Under the pieces are notes generated by a model, which was given only the letters and a program-made list of their open reading frames with translations, was not told the origin of the DNA and made no database searches. Position numbers and translations under genes: made by a program. A DNA stretch of 64,000 nt from Siphonodentalium dalli (Eukaryota > Mollusca > Scaphopoda > Gadilida > Siphonodentaliidae): NCBI GenBank assembly GCA_032622095.1, contig CP136068.1:118653509-118717508 (forward strand). Reading direction: 5' to 3'. Below, piece by piece: positions 48,701 through 61,657 of this stretch (its first letter is position 1; every line of letters begins with the position of its first letter).

Positions 48701-48779
48701 TTGTTTTTCTTTAAAATACCATCGAATGGCAAATAGCGCATACCGGGAGAATCGCTATTTTCCATCCGATGGTAAATAG

Positions 48780-49331
48780 ACACTTCCTCCTCCTGCTTCT
48801 CAGTTTATTCACCCTCATTCCACGTACTCTGAATTTCATCTTATTTCGTAGCTTACTTATCATATTCAACTTGATTTGTACAAAACTCACACTACATTTA
48901 TCATGGAAACCAAATATATGGTGAATGTTATCTTTTATATCTCTCGCAAGTTGTTTAATTACGACCTTTTTGTCACTCTCTTTTGATCTCAGTTGTATGG
49001 AACACCGAACAGCTGTTGTAATTTCCACCCTGGTAAGTTTTGATAAACAAATGTATGCCATTGTACTGAGGTTTATCATTCAATAGTTTTTTTCAAGATA
49101 TGATCGACGACACTTACACGCATGGCTTGGACATTCATTTTGCTTCTCATACTGGTCCCAAACGGGAATATCACTCAAACGTTTACTATAAACAGAGGAT
49201 TCACCATATCCAACAAATCGCATATATCGCACGCCGTGACATGTCGCTGCTTGTTGAAATCCATCGATAATAATATCAGTCTCCATTTGTTGTCTACTCT
49301 GTCCAATTAAGGAAGCATTCGTGTGACCCCC
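48780..49331. other. no gene seen, spacer between foldback elements 1 and 2
   Basis: ORFs at 48711-49079 and 49080-49310 have no recognisable domain. Confidence 0.4.
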
Positions 49332-52300
49332 TTATAGAGGAGCGACCAAATCCAAAAAAGGCCTTAGTTTTCGAGATACCCCTACCCTCGGTAGAACAAG
49401 TTGAAACCAACTTTTTCTGGAAGGTAAATATATCTCATTTATGAAAATGATTCTTGGCCTTACCGGAATTGGTGGCAGCTTTGTATGGTAAGACTATTTG
49501 TGATGGTACCCTACCGAAAAATTAGCCTGTTTTCATCGGTTGACCAGCTATACACAATTGGTTAAAAGTTAGGCACATCACCAAAAACAGAACGTTCTAT
49601 TTGTTTTTATGTGATACATGGTGATACTAGATCGGAAAGTTCTTATTTTTTCTGGTTTGTTTGAGATTTCACCACGACATGGTGGAGAATATAACATTCT
49701 GCTTCAAAACATCATGACGATTCAGAGTAAATGTTGCCCGTCAACTCTAAACTAGCACGCTGGATTGAGCTTATCATGTCATATATGTTTGGAAAGACTG
49801 GAGTATTTTCTACCGGGAGGTATTAACTTTATTGTCCTGATCCTACAAATATTGCAATAATTGGCAAAAACTTAACCCTCCCCAATGTCATAAAATGCTG
49901 AGTATAGCCATCGCCGAGGATTGGATCCCAGAATGATAGAATAGTGCGTAGTATTTCCTTTTATTTAGTGTAGAACACACATAACAAGTGTAAAATGCAA
50001 ATTTCCAACCATATTCACTATTAGATGAGTATCAAACTCCAAGATGGCGTCCAATATGGCATTCAGTTGTTATTTTAGGACTTAGTGAAGCGACATACGA
50101 AAATTCCAGAAAAGGAACGCCCCCAGTGGTAAAATGTATATTATTTTAATGACCATATAGAATAGCATGTCATATGAAACATTAGTTTCACCAATAATAC
50201 ATCTTATCAATTGGTAAAATAATAGTCCAAAATTTATTCCGCCGTTCAATGTCATAAAATTTTAACTAAAGTTGTCGCCTGGGATTGGAACACGAATGGT
50301 CGCATAATGCGCAGTAATTTGTTTTATTTAATGTAGAATACACATGCAAATTGGCCAGAGAAAATTGCCATCTTGATTTGTTATTTGAGGAGTATCATAA
50401 TCCAAGATGGCGTTCAATATGGCGGCCAATTTAATTTCAAGACTTAGTGAACGGGCATACGACAAATTCAGAAAAAGGACGTCCCCAGTGGTATATTATA
50501 TATCATTGTACTGACTTTATAGAATATTTCATATCAAACATTAGATTCAGCATTGATCCATATTATCTATTGACGAAATAATTGGACAAAAAACTTAACC
50601 ACCCCAACAGTCACAAACTTCCACACAAATGAGCCACTGGAGATTGTAGAACAGGTCAAAAAGAAATGCAGCATACATTTTGGATTTCATTTGTGCTGAA
50701 TGCGATAGAAAACAAAAAAATTGAAGTCACATCCACTATTGCGCCATAATTGCGGCCAACGTGGCAGTTAAGTTTAATGTCAACACTTTGTGAACAACTA
50801 ATATGATATGCGGGCAAAGAACGTCTCATATGGTATTACTTATGCGATGTATTAGCTAGAATGTGTGTTTCTATTATTAAATGGCAATTTATTGTTTGCG
50901 TGATGACGGAGACCAAAATATGGTGGTCAAGAATATAAAAAAAAAATCAGGTGAGCTTTGTCATGTCTCGAATTTATAACACTTCGGAAAAACAGGAAAA
51001 ATGACACCTCCAGTGGTAATTATATATTGTGGCGATTCATTACATTCATTTCATTACATTAGTCATATGAAATAGTAGTTCTGTCATTAACATAATTATC
51101 TTTTAATTTGCGGAATAATAAACACAAAACTCAACATTCCTCATCTCTAAAGTTATAACATTGCGCACAAAGGTACCTCTGAGAATCGTAACCAAGAATA
51201 AAACAACAAATGCGCAGTTGTAGATGTTATTTTGTGCGGCATAATTATGTGAGAATCACACTCGCTATCAGATGGATCTCAAAATACAAGATGGCATCCC
51301 ATAATATGGATGTCACTTCAATTTGGAGAAGAGGTACAACAGCCAGAGAAGAGACGCCCTTTTGTGGTGCTTTGCGTTGGATTTGTTGTTGAAGTGCCAG
51401 ACGTTTTCAACAACTGTTCAAATGGTTTGTTTGTTCGCCCTAGTGCAGGTAGTCGATAAGTTAACTTTTCAATAATAATATTTTGGAATGGAATAACATC
51501 AACATATATGTTATCTTCATAAAGATGAGCAACATTTGCTTTTATCAATCATAAAAACTACATGGCTCTGATAGCCAACCATTCAATTAACGTTCAGTGA
51601 CTTAAGGTCAAACATGACTCCAGTGACGACATGTTTATAGAGACATAGAGACAGATGGATGTGAGAAATACATTTATAATTCCCACATTTTCATTGAGTA
51701 TGAGTCATACAATGTGAATCTATTCATTTACATCAATGGGCACTTGAGCATGGCATGTCCAGGTTTTCTTGTGAAACGCAAATGACTGTAATGGGTGAAC
51801 AAGAACACTATATGCCAGTGATATGTAGTTGATTACATCACTCTGACTTACACTCAGTTACTTGTATCCCCCTAAAACACTATAGACCAACGACGAAGGT
51901 GTTATGAATCCCGATCAGCAACACTGATATGAGGTCCATGTTAAGTGAAAATAACTTTAGAGTATATGTGCCAGTTTGGGGATAGGCGGCTTATGTATGG
52001 ACTGAATATATTGATTCCGCAGTAAGATCGGCGCTGTCTTTCCGCCGCTCATAAGAATACAATGTATGTCGTAATATGGCCTAAATCGCCATAGACCAAA
52101 CCATACACACAACCTGAATCTATATATCAAGACTAATGACTACTGTTTATTGTGAATTGCCTTATGCATGTTGCCATTTCAATTGTGTTTATATTGCTAC
52201 TAACCTCCAGTTCTTCATTACTTACCATTGTATCCATTTCAAATGACACCATACTCAAAATAACCGTGGATAACACAACATTTTAGTGACATTCTGGTTT

Positions 52301-54980
52301 GCTAGTGAGTTGCGTGATTATGATTATAATCTAACGGCAATCATAAATGCAACACCAACGTGCATGTTCAGTGGAGATTATCGCACTATCACCTATGTAT
52401 CAATAAAATATATTAGCATGAGATATATTACTATACATGTAGTCCGGACCTACGTCTATAAGAACTAATACAGATATGATATCCGCCCGAGATATAGAAG
52501 ATTCAATTTCAATTAGTCTAGCCCGGACACTCAATAGCTTCTGTTTGCAACATATATGAATCCGATTGACATTCACAATAATTTAACTCACATATTAGTC
52601 GAGACTAAAACATCAATGTACAGAAGAACATGCACATCAAGCAACAATTGGCGAGAACAACTTATATGCATATGTATGCGGTGTTGTTCTCTTATTTGAC
52701 TATGAGCCGAAACGCGGACGATTATACAAAGCAGTAACCTCTCTCTCACTATAATGCCTTTTATAACCTATTTTTACGCTGATTGCATTATATGGACATT
52801 GTGGTCCCAGGTTATGTCATTAAAGAGCATTTTCTGTGTGTGCGATGGTGAATCTCGTGTTACGTTAATAGGCAATGACTATGATGTGTGAACTTTGATT
52901 GCTCGTGGGCTCATATCCCACTTTGCCAAAACCAGAGATCGATTAGATATCTTATTTGCTGGATTTCAAAATGTATGCCATGTTTGTTTTTTGCGTTACT
53001 GCATATAATATAACAGCATATGGTGATTCTGTTATTTAATGTTTCATTGGCCAAAACTGGTGCAAGGCTCTCTGAAAATGTTGGTGGACATTCAAAAGGA
53101 CATGTTAAGGAGGACTGCACATTCAAGAATGTCACAATATATTAATGATAGTCATATGTTAGCATTGACCATTACAACATCACTTCGTAGCGCATCGAGT
53201 GTGTGATTATTTGTAACGGTTAATGACCATCCTCTAGTATTACCAGTTGTCTACATATTGTTAATGCTTTACTTACCTAACGTCTCAAAATGACATCAAA
53301 TGTGTCAAACAATAGTCAAATGCGCATTGGGGATCGATACACGATACACGATTCGGGCAAATTAAACTATTTAAGTTATTCTCGGAATTTCGCTAAGTGT
53401 TTTTTATTTTGGTTGGTTTGTCTTTCTCCAAATATTTGATATAAAGTTCCTGATACTTGCTAAACAAAACAACCTAAACATTTAACAGATGCAAATTTCC
53501 ATCCAGTATTAATCCTGGCGTCACACCTGTGTCATAGCTAAGGGTGTGACATTTGGAACCTGCCGTATGATACATTTTGACCGGCTTTCGTATTCATTGT
53601 TCGCAGCGTGTTGACATTAGAATTAGCCATCATGTTGTGCGTCATCTTGGATTTTGGTTGTTTCCTAAGACCAGATGTGGATGCAAATTAAACATTTTAT
53701 GTTTCTTCGTTGTATTCAACACATTCAACACAAAGTAATTCCGAACGATTTGCTTAATTCTATGCATTTTGGACTATAGTCACAAGTGACGCCATTATAT
53801 GGACGTTTGTGACTGGGTGGTGGTTAAGTTTTTGTTTACTAATTCTCCAACTGATAATGTCCGTTCGCTAAGTGGTATAATTAAAATTGGACGCCATATT
53901 GGACGCCGTCTTGATGATTCATACTCTTCTAATAGTGAATATGGATGGAAATTCATACTTGTCACTTCGTATGTATGTTGTACATTAAATAAAACAAAAT
54001 ACTGCGCATAATGCTATCACTCGTGGTTCCAATCCCAGGCGATAACTTTAATTCGAATTTTATGACATTGGATGGAGGGATACATTTTTACCTATTATTT
54101 TACCAATTGAAAAGATGTACTAATGGTCAAATTAATGTTTGATATGAAATTTTATTCTATGTAATCATTACAATAATATAGATTTTACCACTGGCGATGT
54201 TCCTTTTCGGGATTTTTCGTATGTCGCTTCACAGAGTCTTAAAATAAACTGACCGCCATATTGGACGCCATCTTGGATTTTTGTATTCTTCTAATGGTGA
54301 ATATGGTTGGAAATTCACATTTTACACTTGTTATGTGTGTTCTACACTAAATAAAAGCAGATACTAGGCATTATTCTATCATTCTGGGATCCAATCCCCG
54401 GCGATGGCTATACTCAGCTTTTTATGTCATTGGGGGGAGGGTTAAGTTTTTGTCTATCATTACAATATTTGTATGGTTAGGATAATAAAGTTAATACCTC
54501 CGGTAGCAAATACTTCAGTCTTTCCAAACATATATGACATGTTAAGCTAGGTTGAGTATGCTAGTTTTGTACAGAGTTGACGGGCGACAGTTTCTCTGAA
54601 TCGTCATGATATTTTGACACATAACGTTACATTCACTACCATGACGTCGTGAAATCTCAAACAAGCCAGAAAAAATAAGAACGTTCCAATCTAATATTAC
54701 CATGTACCCCATAATAACAAATAGAACGTTCTGTTTTTGGTGATGTGCTTGAATTTTAACCAATTGTGTATAGCTGGTCAACCGCTGAAAACAGGCTAAT
54801 TTGTCGGTAGGGTACCTTCACAAATAGTCTTACCATACATAGCTGCCACCAATTCCGGCAAGGCCAAGAATCATTTTCATAAATGATATAGATTTACCTT
54901 CCAGAAAAAGTTGGTTTCAACTTGTTCTACCGAGGGTAGGGGTATCCGACCACTTTTGGCATTTGGCCGCTCCTCTATTA
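49332..54980. mobile_element. foldback element 2: ~1 kb terminal inverted repeats, 3-bp TTA duplication
   Basis: The termini 'tagaggagcgaccaaat' (from 49335) and 'atttggccgctcctcta' (to 54977) are inverted repeats. They are flanked by TTA on both sides (49332-49334 and 54978-54980); a TA duplication is an equally possible reading. The arms (49335 to about 50330 and about 53980-54977) stay complementary over roughly 1 kb, e.g. 'tgttctaccgagggtagggg' at the right and its complement at 49377. Each arm also contains diverged ~350-bp tandem units ('atagaatagcatgtcatatg', 'tccaagatggcgtccaatat'). The centre (about 50.9-53.5 kb) has no recognisable transposase. It is non-autonomous; the family is unknown. 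Confidence 0.88.
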
Positions 54981-55457
54981 GTCTGTGCCAAAGTACAGAT
55001 GTGAAGAATTTTAGCAATGACCAATAATGACATCAACCCATCCCAGAACATTATATGTATGTTGTATGTACCCTTAGACCAGCCACCGTAAGCTTTGACT
55101 GTGATGACAAGTACATCCTAATGGAAGTAATTACGGGCAATGTCAAGTCTTCTCTCTTCTTCACCTGCAAGTTTCGTGTCATCGTCTGCTATAATTGTCC
55201 ATTGTCGCCCGATGTTATGCTCTATGTCGGTTAAGGTATGTTGACCAAAGGCGGGGATCCCCATTGTTGAATACAACTCATTAATATGTGCAGCACCACT
55301 TCCAGTCACCATACTACCACAAACAGCCATTAAATTAATACCATACACATACTTTAAGAGGTCAGGTATCAGAGGTAATCACGTTCCTTGTGGAAAGGTT
55401 GAACATTTTGCGACAACCTTGACATTGTGCATACAATGTAGACGCGCATGTCCAAAG
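54981..55457. other. no gene seen, spacer between foldback elements 2 and 3
   Basis: A 76-codon minus-strand ORF (55118-55348) has no recognised domain and no splice context. Confidence 0.35.
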
Positions 55458-58400
55458 TGTTAGTGTGGTCGTCAGAGGGTTCGACCCGGAAGAAATTGGT
55501 ATAGAAGCGGTTTTGGTGTCATTCGACGCGGGAGAATCTCATGTATAACATATCCAAAATCCGCTAAAATCCGCTTTGGGCAAAATTCAGGATCCAAGAT
55601 GGCGTCCAACATGGCTGCCGTTAGTCAAAAGATACTCTGACTGAGATTAATTCGATAACAGTGAGAACAAATGTTGTCATATGTATACATTTTTGCAAAG
55701 GTAAAATGTTGTGCCACCTGTTTATGGCAAAAATGGAACCCATCGTCCCAGATGGCCGCCAAAATGGCGGCCTAAACTCGAACATTTGAAGTTTTTGCCT
55801 AATATCTTAAAGATCAATTCCTGTTGTTTGATAATGGTTCAGACTGGCGACATTGATTAGTCATATTCATGTTAATTCATCATTGGAGCAATGAAAGATA
55901 CCATAAATGGGGTCCCAGACTCATCTACACCCTCAAAAATTCGATTTTACAGAACGCGGTATAAAATTCCACAAAACTCTCCATTGTGATTACAGTCATA
56001 TATCAACAAGAAATGGACAGAACTGTACAATGTAAGTTGGGCATACCAATATCTATAAATACTCCAATTCAATGAAACCCAAATTGGCGCTTTGTCTCAA
56101 AATGGCTGCCAAAATGGCGGTAAAAATATGGAAAATGGCGGATATTGATCACAGTGTCATTCAATCCATTATAAGTAGTGGTTGATGAATAAAATTGACT
56201 AAATAAATACGAATGTATACCTCTTTATGATGCCATTATGCTAGCTCTATGTAAAAACTTAAAAATCAGTACCAGAAATGGCCACCCGATGTGAAAAATA
56301 CTATTTTCTATCACTTCTGTTTATCACTTGTTGCTCTCTGAACTGGGAAACAATGGGTATATTCTTTCAATGATCATTACAGCAATGACATTTCTAATAG
56401 ATTAGATCATAGTTTACTCCGGTCCTTCACTAATAAGTTATAACGAATGCGGTATGAAATTTAACCAAAATCGACTTTGGGGTTCTGGTCACATTTGATA
56501 TTTAGGGATGAGCAGATCTTGTCTACAAAATAATTGATCGTTTCTTTTATTTGTGAACATTCCATCTCAAATAGACCAAAAGAAACAATAAATTTTATCT
56601 AATATGGCTTCCAAAACGAAAATGGTAGACGCTGCCCAGCTTATCACATAATGGAAGTTGTGAGTGGTGGATGCAGTTGATAGTTGGCTCATATACATCA
56701 AAACTATTTATTTTCAATCTTTTGGTGGCTTCCCGCGGGTTGACAAAATCTCGACTCATCAGTGCTATAATGTCGTATATCCATTATGGCGGGAAATGAG
56801 TATTTGATACCATTCGAATCGTGAGAAAAAATCCAATCCGATGGGCCAAACTGTCCTTGCATTGGATAACAAATATTCGCACAAACCAGTGAAGCAAATG
56901 TCGTATCTCCAGCTATCTTTACAATTATTCGTGCTATGAGGTCGTATGTCCAACAGCAGCCAATCGGACGCTTCATGTTGTCCACGTGACTTCTGTTTTT
57001 TGTTTGTGAATTCTAAAATGTGTGCTATATGGCAGTATCTCCATGTTAGTCACGTGATCATTTGGTGATTTAAATTTTGTGATTGTTCCACACATTTCTG
57101 TATGATGATGCACATGGGTGAATTTTCATAGTGTAGAATAGGCACTTTTTAGTTCATTGACACATGCGATTGCCACCATATTTAGCTTAATCTGCATTTA
57201 TTAGCACAACTTCATTATAGCACGGAAACGAATCGTCGCTGGCATACGCAAAATGTCATATCTCCAAAAAAGCTATTGTTTTTTAAAAGAAAACGAGGGA
57301 ATAAACAGAAAACAATATGTGGTTCAATGAACAGCTAATGTCAGTTTTCATTGGGATAAATACAACAATACGTCATGCTTTGTCAACATTAGGAGAAATG
57401 TTGTCTAAAAACTTCAACCTTCATTTTCTCGGAAAGTTGAAAATGTGGGTTACATTATAGCACTGATGCGACGAAATATGAACTATTCGGGCTCGGCCAT
57501 CATTTTCAAGTTTCAAGCTGGAACTAAATGTAGCCCATAGATTCCCCATTTCGACATGTAAAAAAAGTAGTTTTACTCTGATCTCTTCCCAGATACTCTC
57601 CGGTAAATGGTGATCTCTTATGTTCTAGAAAATACGTGTGCCAAATACATATATGTATGAAGAAACTATCCCCATACATTGTTTACACATCGACTCCGTA
57701 AGTATGTGGAGGTTTTCTTGGACAAGCGGGATTTTCATACCTCGAAACCGTCCGTACAAACAATAAAAGTTAATAGGAAATGACGTTGGATGTAGGTCTA
57801 GAGTACGTCGTCCGCATGAAATAGTTTTCGTGTAATTAATTTGCACATATTTCGTGCTCTGATGAGCATGGATGAACGCCTTATGTGGCAGTTTGATTGT
57901 CTAACATCCGGAAAATAACATGTTCATTGTTCACATTTCTTAGACAAACATGTTGTTAATCACCATGTTCATGTGGCATTTCTATCCAATGACAACCTCG
58001 AAATGCCAGTTAATCAAGCTAAATGGTTGATACCTTTACGCCCACGGGTCAGATCCAGCCGTGACGCACATTGTGTCTACATATCATTGATGAAATTCAC
58101 TAAATGTGTAGAAGATATAGGTGCGTCTATATATGTACTAGAATGTTTCTATCCACATGTATATACCCACAATCGCATGACACGGAATTGTCACATAAAG
58201 TTTGAAGGGTATACAATGTACGTGCGAATTTTCATTTTTCCTCTTGATATTGAAGAAAATAATTTTACTTTGAAACTCCCCAGCTCCGATAACCAACTTG
58301 CCCACCAATTAAGTAAACCCCAGATTATTCGCTTTTCCCTCCTGTCCTTTTCACTTTCGCCAGCACTGGAAAACCTATTATAGCCTGATGCTTCCGGACT

Positions 58401-59740
58401 TAGACCACCGATGCCCATATATTTGATGTTCCGAATAGTCGTTATAAGTAGAAATGTTGACACTGTGTTTTCAAATAATCCAGATTCGTAGCAATTTAAT
58501 TTCTTTTTAATTAATTTCCAGATAGTCCCTCGTAATAAGTGGACATCGTGTTGGATCCTGCAGTAGATACTGCTTAGTTGGAACATTTATGGCTGAACTG
58601 ATTGTGGTAGTAGATTATTGGCAACATGTTTAATAGGTCTGTCATCGTTAGCTCACAACCGAAGTGTTGTTTCGGCTTTCCTCTGAGCAGAACTTAAATT
58701 TCGACAATTTTCGGTGGCCATTTTGGTAGCCATCTTAGCATTTTGAATCGTGATTGGCTACTCATACCCACAAAAAACATTGATTTCAATCAATGATGTG
58801 TTTTAGTGCCGAATTGGCGTTTTGTCGAATGGGTTTTCGTGAATAACTACATATTTGCCATTTTCATTATTATTGGCGACCATGTTGGACGCCATCTTGA
58901 ATTCTGTATTTTCCCCACAGCGGATTTTAGCGGATTTTGGATATGTTATACACGAGATTCTCCCGTGTCGAATGACAACAAAACCGTTTCTTTACCAATT
59001 CCTTCTGGGTCTAACCCTCTGACGACCATTCTAAATATCTGCCATTTTCCATATTTTGACCGCCATTTTGGCAGCCATTTTAAGACAAAGCGCCAATTTG
59101 GGTTTCATTGAATTGGAGTAATTATAGATAATGGTATGCCCAACTTACATTGTACAGTTCTGTCCATTTCTTGTTGATATACGACTGGAATCCCAATGGC
59201 GATTTTTGTGGAATTTTATACCGCGTTCTGTAAAATCAAATTTTTGAGGGTGTATATGAGGCTGGGACCCCATTTATGGTATCTTTCATTGCTCCAATGA
59301 TGAATTAACTTGAATATGACTAATCAATGTCACCAGTCTGAACCATTATCAAACAACAGGAATTGATCTTTAAGATATTAGGCAAAAATTTCAAATTTTC
59401 GAGTTTAGGCCACCATTTTGGCAGCCATCTGGGGCGAGGGGTTCCATTTTTTCTATAGATATGTGGCATAATACTTTACCTTCGAAAAATGTATACATTT
59501 GTATTAATATGGCAACGTTTGTTCTAATTATGTCGAATTAATCTCAGTCAGAATCTCTTTTGACTAAAGGCGGCCATTTTGGACGCCATCTTGGATCCTG
59601 GATTTTGCCCAAAGCGGATTTTAGCGGATTTTGGATATGTTGTAGCAGAGATTCTCCCGCGTTGAATGACACCGAGATCGCTTCTATACCAATTTCTTCT
59701 GGGTTGACCCCTTTTTTTGCGTACCACGACCACACTATGT
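55458..59740. mobile_element. foldback element 3: ~650 bp terminal inverted repeats
   Basis: The ends are 'tagtgtggtcg' (from 55461) and 'cgaccacacta' (to 59737), flanked by TGT on both sides (55458-55460, 59738-59740); TA duplication is the alternative reading. Arms 55461-56110 and 59053-59737 are complementary ('tccaaaatccgctaaaatcc', 'aagttgggcataccaatatc'). The right side has an extra diverged copy of the terminal part at 58880-59040. Repeated 'aaaatggcggccaaaatggc'-like blocks are present. Internal ORFs (e.g. 57973-58383 and the opposite-strand 58191-58586) show no transposase motif. Confidence 0.85.
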
Positions 59741-60235
59741 TTGGATTCCCTCAAATATAAAATACCCTCTTATCACATCTGGAAAGTTCCTAAGCTAGTG
59801 TACATGTGTGCATGTTCTCTGCATTGATCAAACTGTAACCTGGTATGTATGTATAAGAGGCCCTATTTAATGTAATTTTAATTGCATATCTGTTTTGAGT
59901 CTGACCGACTCGAATAGCTACGCAATACTACAGTACATCGCGGTAGCTGTTGTCTCTATTTTAACCAGAACTGAGTCTGATGTCGGAAGAGAGTCAATTG
60001 TCACCTCACCACAAAACACATGCTATTTTACTGTATATATGATACAAAACACCCGGTGTAGTTCGTACAGATAAATGTATTAGTCTGAAGTCCAACATAC
60101 AATTAATAGTGAAAATTATATTTTTGGGTAATTAGTTAGTAACAGAAAGCACCAATTGCTGCAGAGCATTCACGTATATGAACTGTATTATATATTAATA
60201 TTCCATGTGTGTTTAGTATATCATGGAATCTGTCA
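59741..60235. other. no gene seen
   Basis: AT-rich spacer without a recognisable exon. Confidence 0.4.
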
Positions 60236-60237
60236 AT

Positions 60238-60745
60238 TACCTAGTGAAAGCCAATTTCCTGAGCCTCACACGGCATCCTTTGCATCCACAGCTTACTTAG
60301 CTCAGGGCCACTATGGATACCATCAACATAGCCATTATTCAGGTGGTATGAATAGCGGGAGGCTCTTGTCAATTTCCACTTGACTACAGGAATATCCAAA
60401 TTGAATCTTGGTGTCGAGGTACCAACACGCGTGTTTAAATTTCGAAGAAGTATGTTGAATTTATCTAAATAAAGGTTTAACAGGTTTATCAATATTATTG
60501 AAAATGTCAGGGTCTGTATGCTGCTGTAGGACATTCCAAGTATATGTAGACATTGGTGGAACCTCTAGAAATGTTACAAATATGCTGTCGCCAAACGTCG
60601 TGCACAGAAACAATTAGATTATAAACATATTTGGAATTCGCCGATCTCTCCTCGGATAATTCAGCAGGTAGGTCAATAATATAGTTGTCAAAATCAGTGA
60701 GATCACATGTGCCAGTCCAAATGAACAATGAAATGAGACCAATTT
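60238..60745 (-). pseudogene. decayed retroelement-associated ORF ending in a D-G-I-H motif
   Basis: Three minus-strand frames give successive blocks of one protein: FIWTGTCDLTDFDNYIIDL (frame of 60507-60728), then IFVTFLEVPPMSTYTWNV near 60540-60600 in a second frame, then LLRNLNTRVGTSTPRFNLDI and GYVDGIHSGPELSKLWMQRM in a third (60241-60534). The order of a 'WTGTCDLT' strand, a 'VTFLEVP' strand and a terminal D-G-I-H block resembles an SGNH-like fold seen in repeat-encoded proteins of molluscs. The family assignment is from memory and uncertain. At least two frameshifts make it a pseudogene. Confidence 0.55.
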
Positions 60746-61075
60746 ATTTAAGGACAAGGTTATCAAGATTTTGTTTTAAAAAACAATAAGAGTCATAGGT
60801 TGTTCTTCCAGATTCATGCAGAAACTGTAAATTATTTTCATTGGATCTTTCACATTGCTGCTGTAAATTTCGTCCCTTGCTGTCACTATTGGCTTTCTGA
60901 CCAAGGGACCTGTTTTAATGCGGAAACTTGTCTGGTTGATCGAGTATTCTTTTAGCGATATCGCTAGACATTTCAGTTAAATACTGGTTATGAAGCAAAA
61001 AGATAACAAGATATAATATGGATAAAGTTATATTCACAAATAAAGGAAAACTCAGCGGTCACAAATAAATCATGG

Positions 61076-61130
61076 CTGCCCAAAAGGATAGGATACGATA
61101 ACTTTATTCACAATATACACACGTATATCA
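61076..61130 (-). mobile_element. LINE 3' tail on the minus strand
   Basis: Minus-strand 'gtgaataaagttatcgtatc' followed by 'ctatcc' resembles the AATAAA-(TATCC)n tail of the LINE at 14872-15602. The body of this copy cannot be delimited; it would extend toward higher coordinates. Confidence 0.45.
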
Positions 61131-61484
61131 ACAAATGTTGTTACCAATAGTAGAGTTTTACTTCGTAAATCATTGGGATTTAGAATTAACTGGTTAACCC
61201 CAAATCCGCGTTCGTATGAACTGTTGAATGAACTGTTGCCTGGTTTGCAATCACGGTCAGCTTTCGTGACGTCGCGAGTGAACTGTTGCATGGTTTGCAA
61301 ATTCCGTGACGTTTAGGCTATTTCCGGAAATTTCCGGTTTCGTTTTTTAATTATACCGGATTTCCGCATTGTCACTGTCACGCTCGAAAAACAACACAAT
61401 TATTTTGAATTAAGCGCTGAATATGTCTCGATTTTCTGATATTTCCGAGGATGACATCAATAAGTAAATGTATTGGGTAACAAA

Positions 61485-61657
61485 GCAATTATTTCATGTG
61501 TCTTTTGGGAACAGGCAAAATTGTTGTCCCTCGGTATCAGGAATGACTATCGAACTGTTGACCTCGGCCTTCGGCCTTGGGCAACAGTTCGATAGTCATT
61601 CCTGATACCGAGGGACAACAATTTTGACTGTTCCCAAAACACACATGAAATAATTGC
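61485..61657. repeat. near-perfect 173-bp palindrome
   Basis: Left arm 61485-61563 ('gcaattatttcatgtgtctt' through 'gactatcgaactgttg') is the reverse complement of right arm 61578-61657 ('caacagttcgatagtcattc' through 'catgaaataattgc') with only a few differences. The centre is 'cctcggccttcggccttggg'. It would form a stable cruciform or hairpin RNA. Confidence 0.95.

Larger units (their letters stand above)
44093..48779. mobile_element. foldback element 1: inverted tandem arrays with hairpin termini
   Basis: The outer ends match as inverted repeats ('ctattggccatcggatgg' at 44093 versus 'ccatccgatggtaaatag' ending 48779). Each end also forms its own hairpin: 'ccatcggatggcaaata' pairs with 'tatttgccatccgatgg' at 44100-44153, and similarly at 48717-48773. 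The interior is two opposed tandem arrays. An outer unit ('cacaagctgtcgctatatgc', 'ctccagatatcctgggg') lies at 44200-44945 and is inverted at 48375-48700. An inner unit of ~170-177 bp ('taatcaggccttgttgaccc', 'acgttctgagatcctggggg') runs forward 44960-47600 and inverted 47605-48350. TA stands at both ends (44094-44095, 48777-48778). No transposase ORF is present. Confidence 0.85.

Noticed and set aside
55470-55500. 'gggttcgaccc' resembling a tRNA T-arm
   Set aside because: No acceptor stem, D-arm or anticodon arm fits around it; it is part of the terminal repeat of foldback element 3.
57973-58586. Overlapping 136- and 131-codon ORFs on opposite strands inside foldback element 3
   Set aside because: No transposase motif (no DDE/D block, no zinc finger) is visible; opposite-strand overlap suggests chance.
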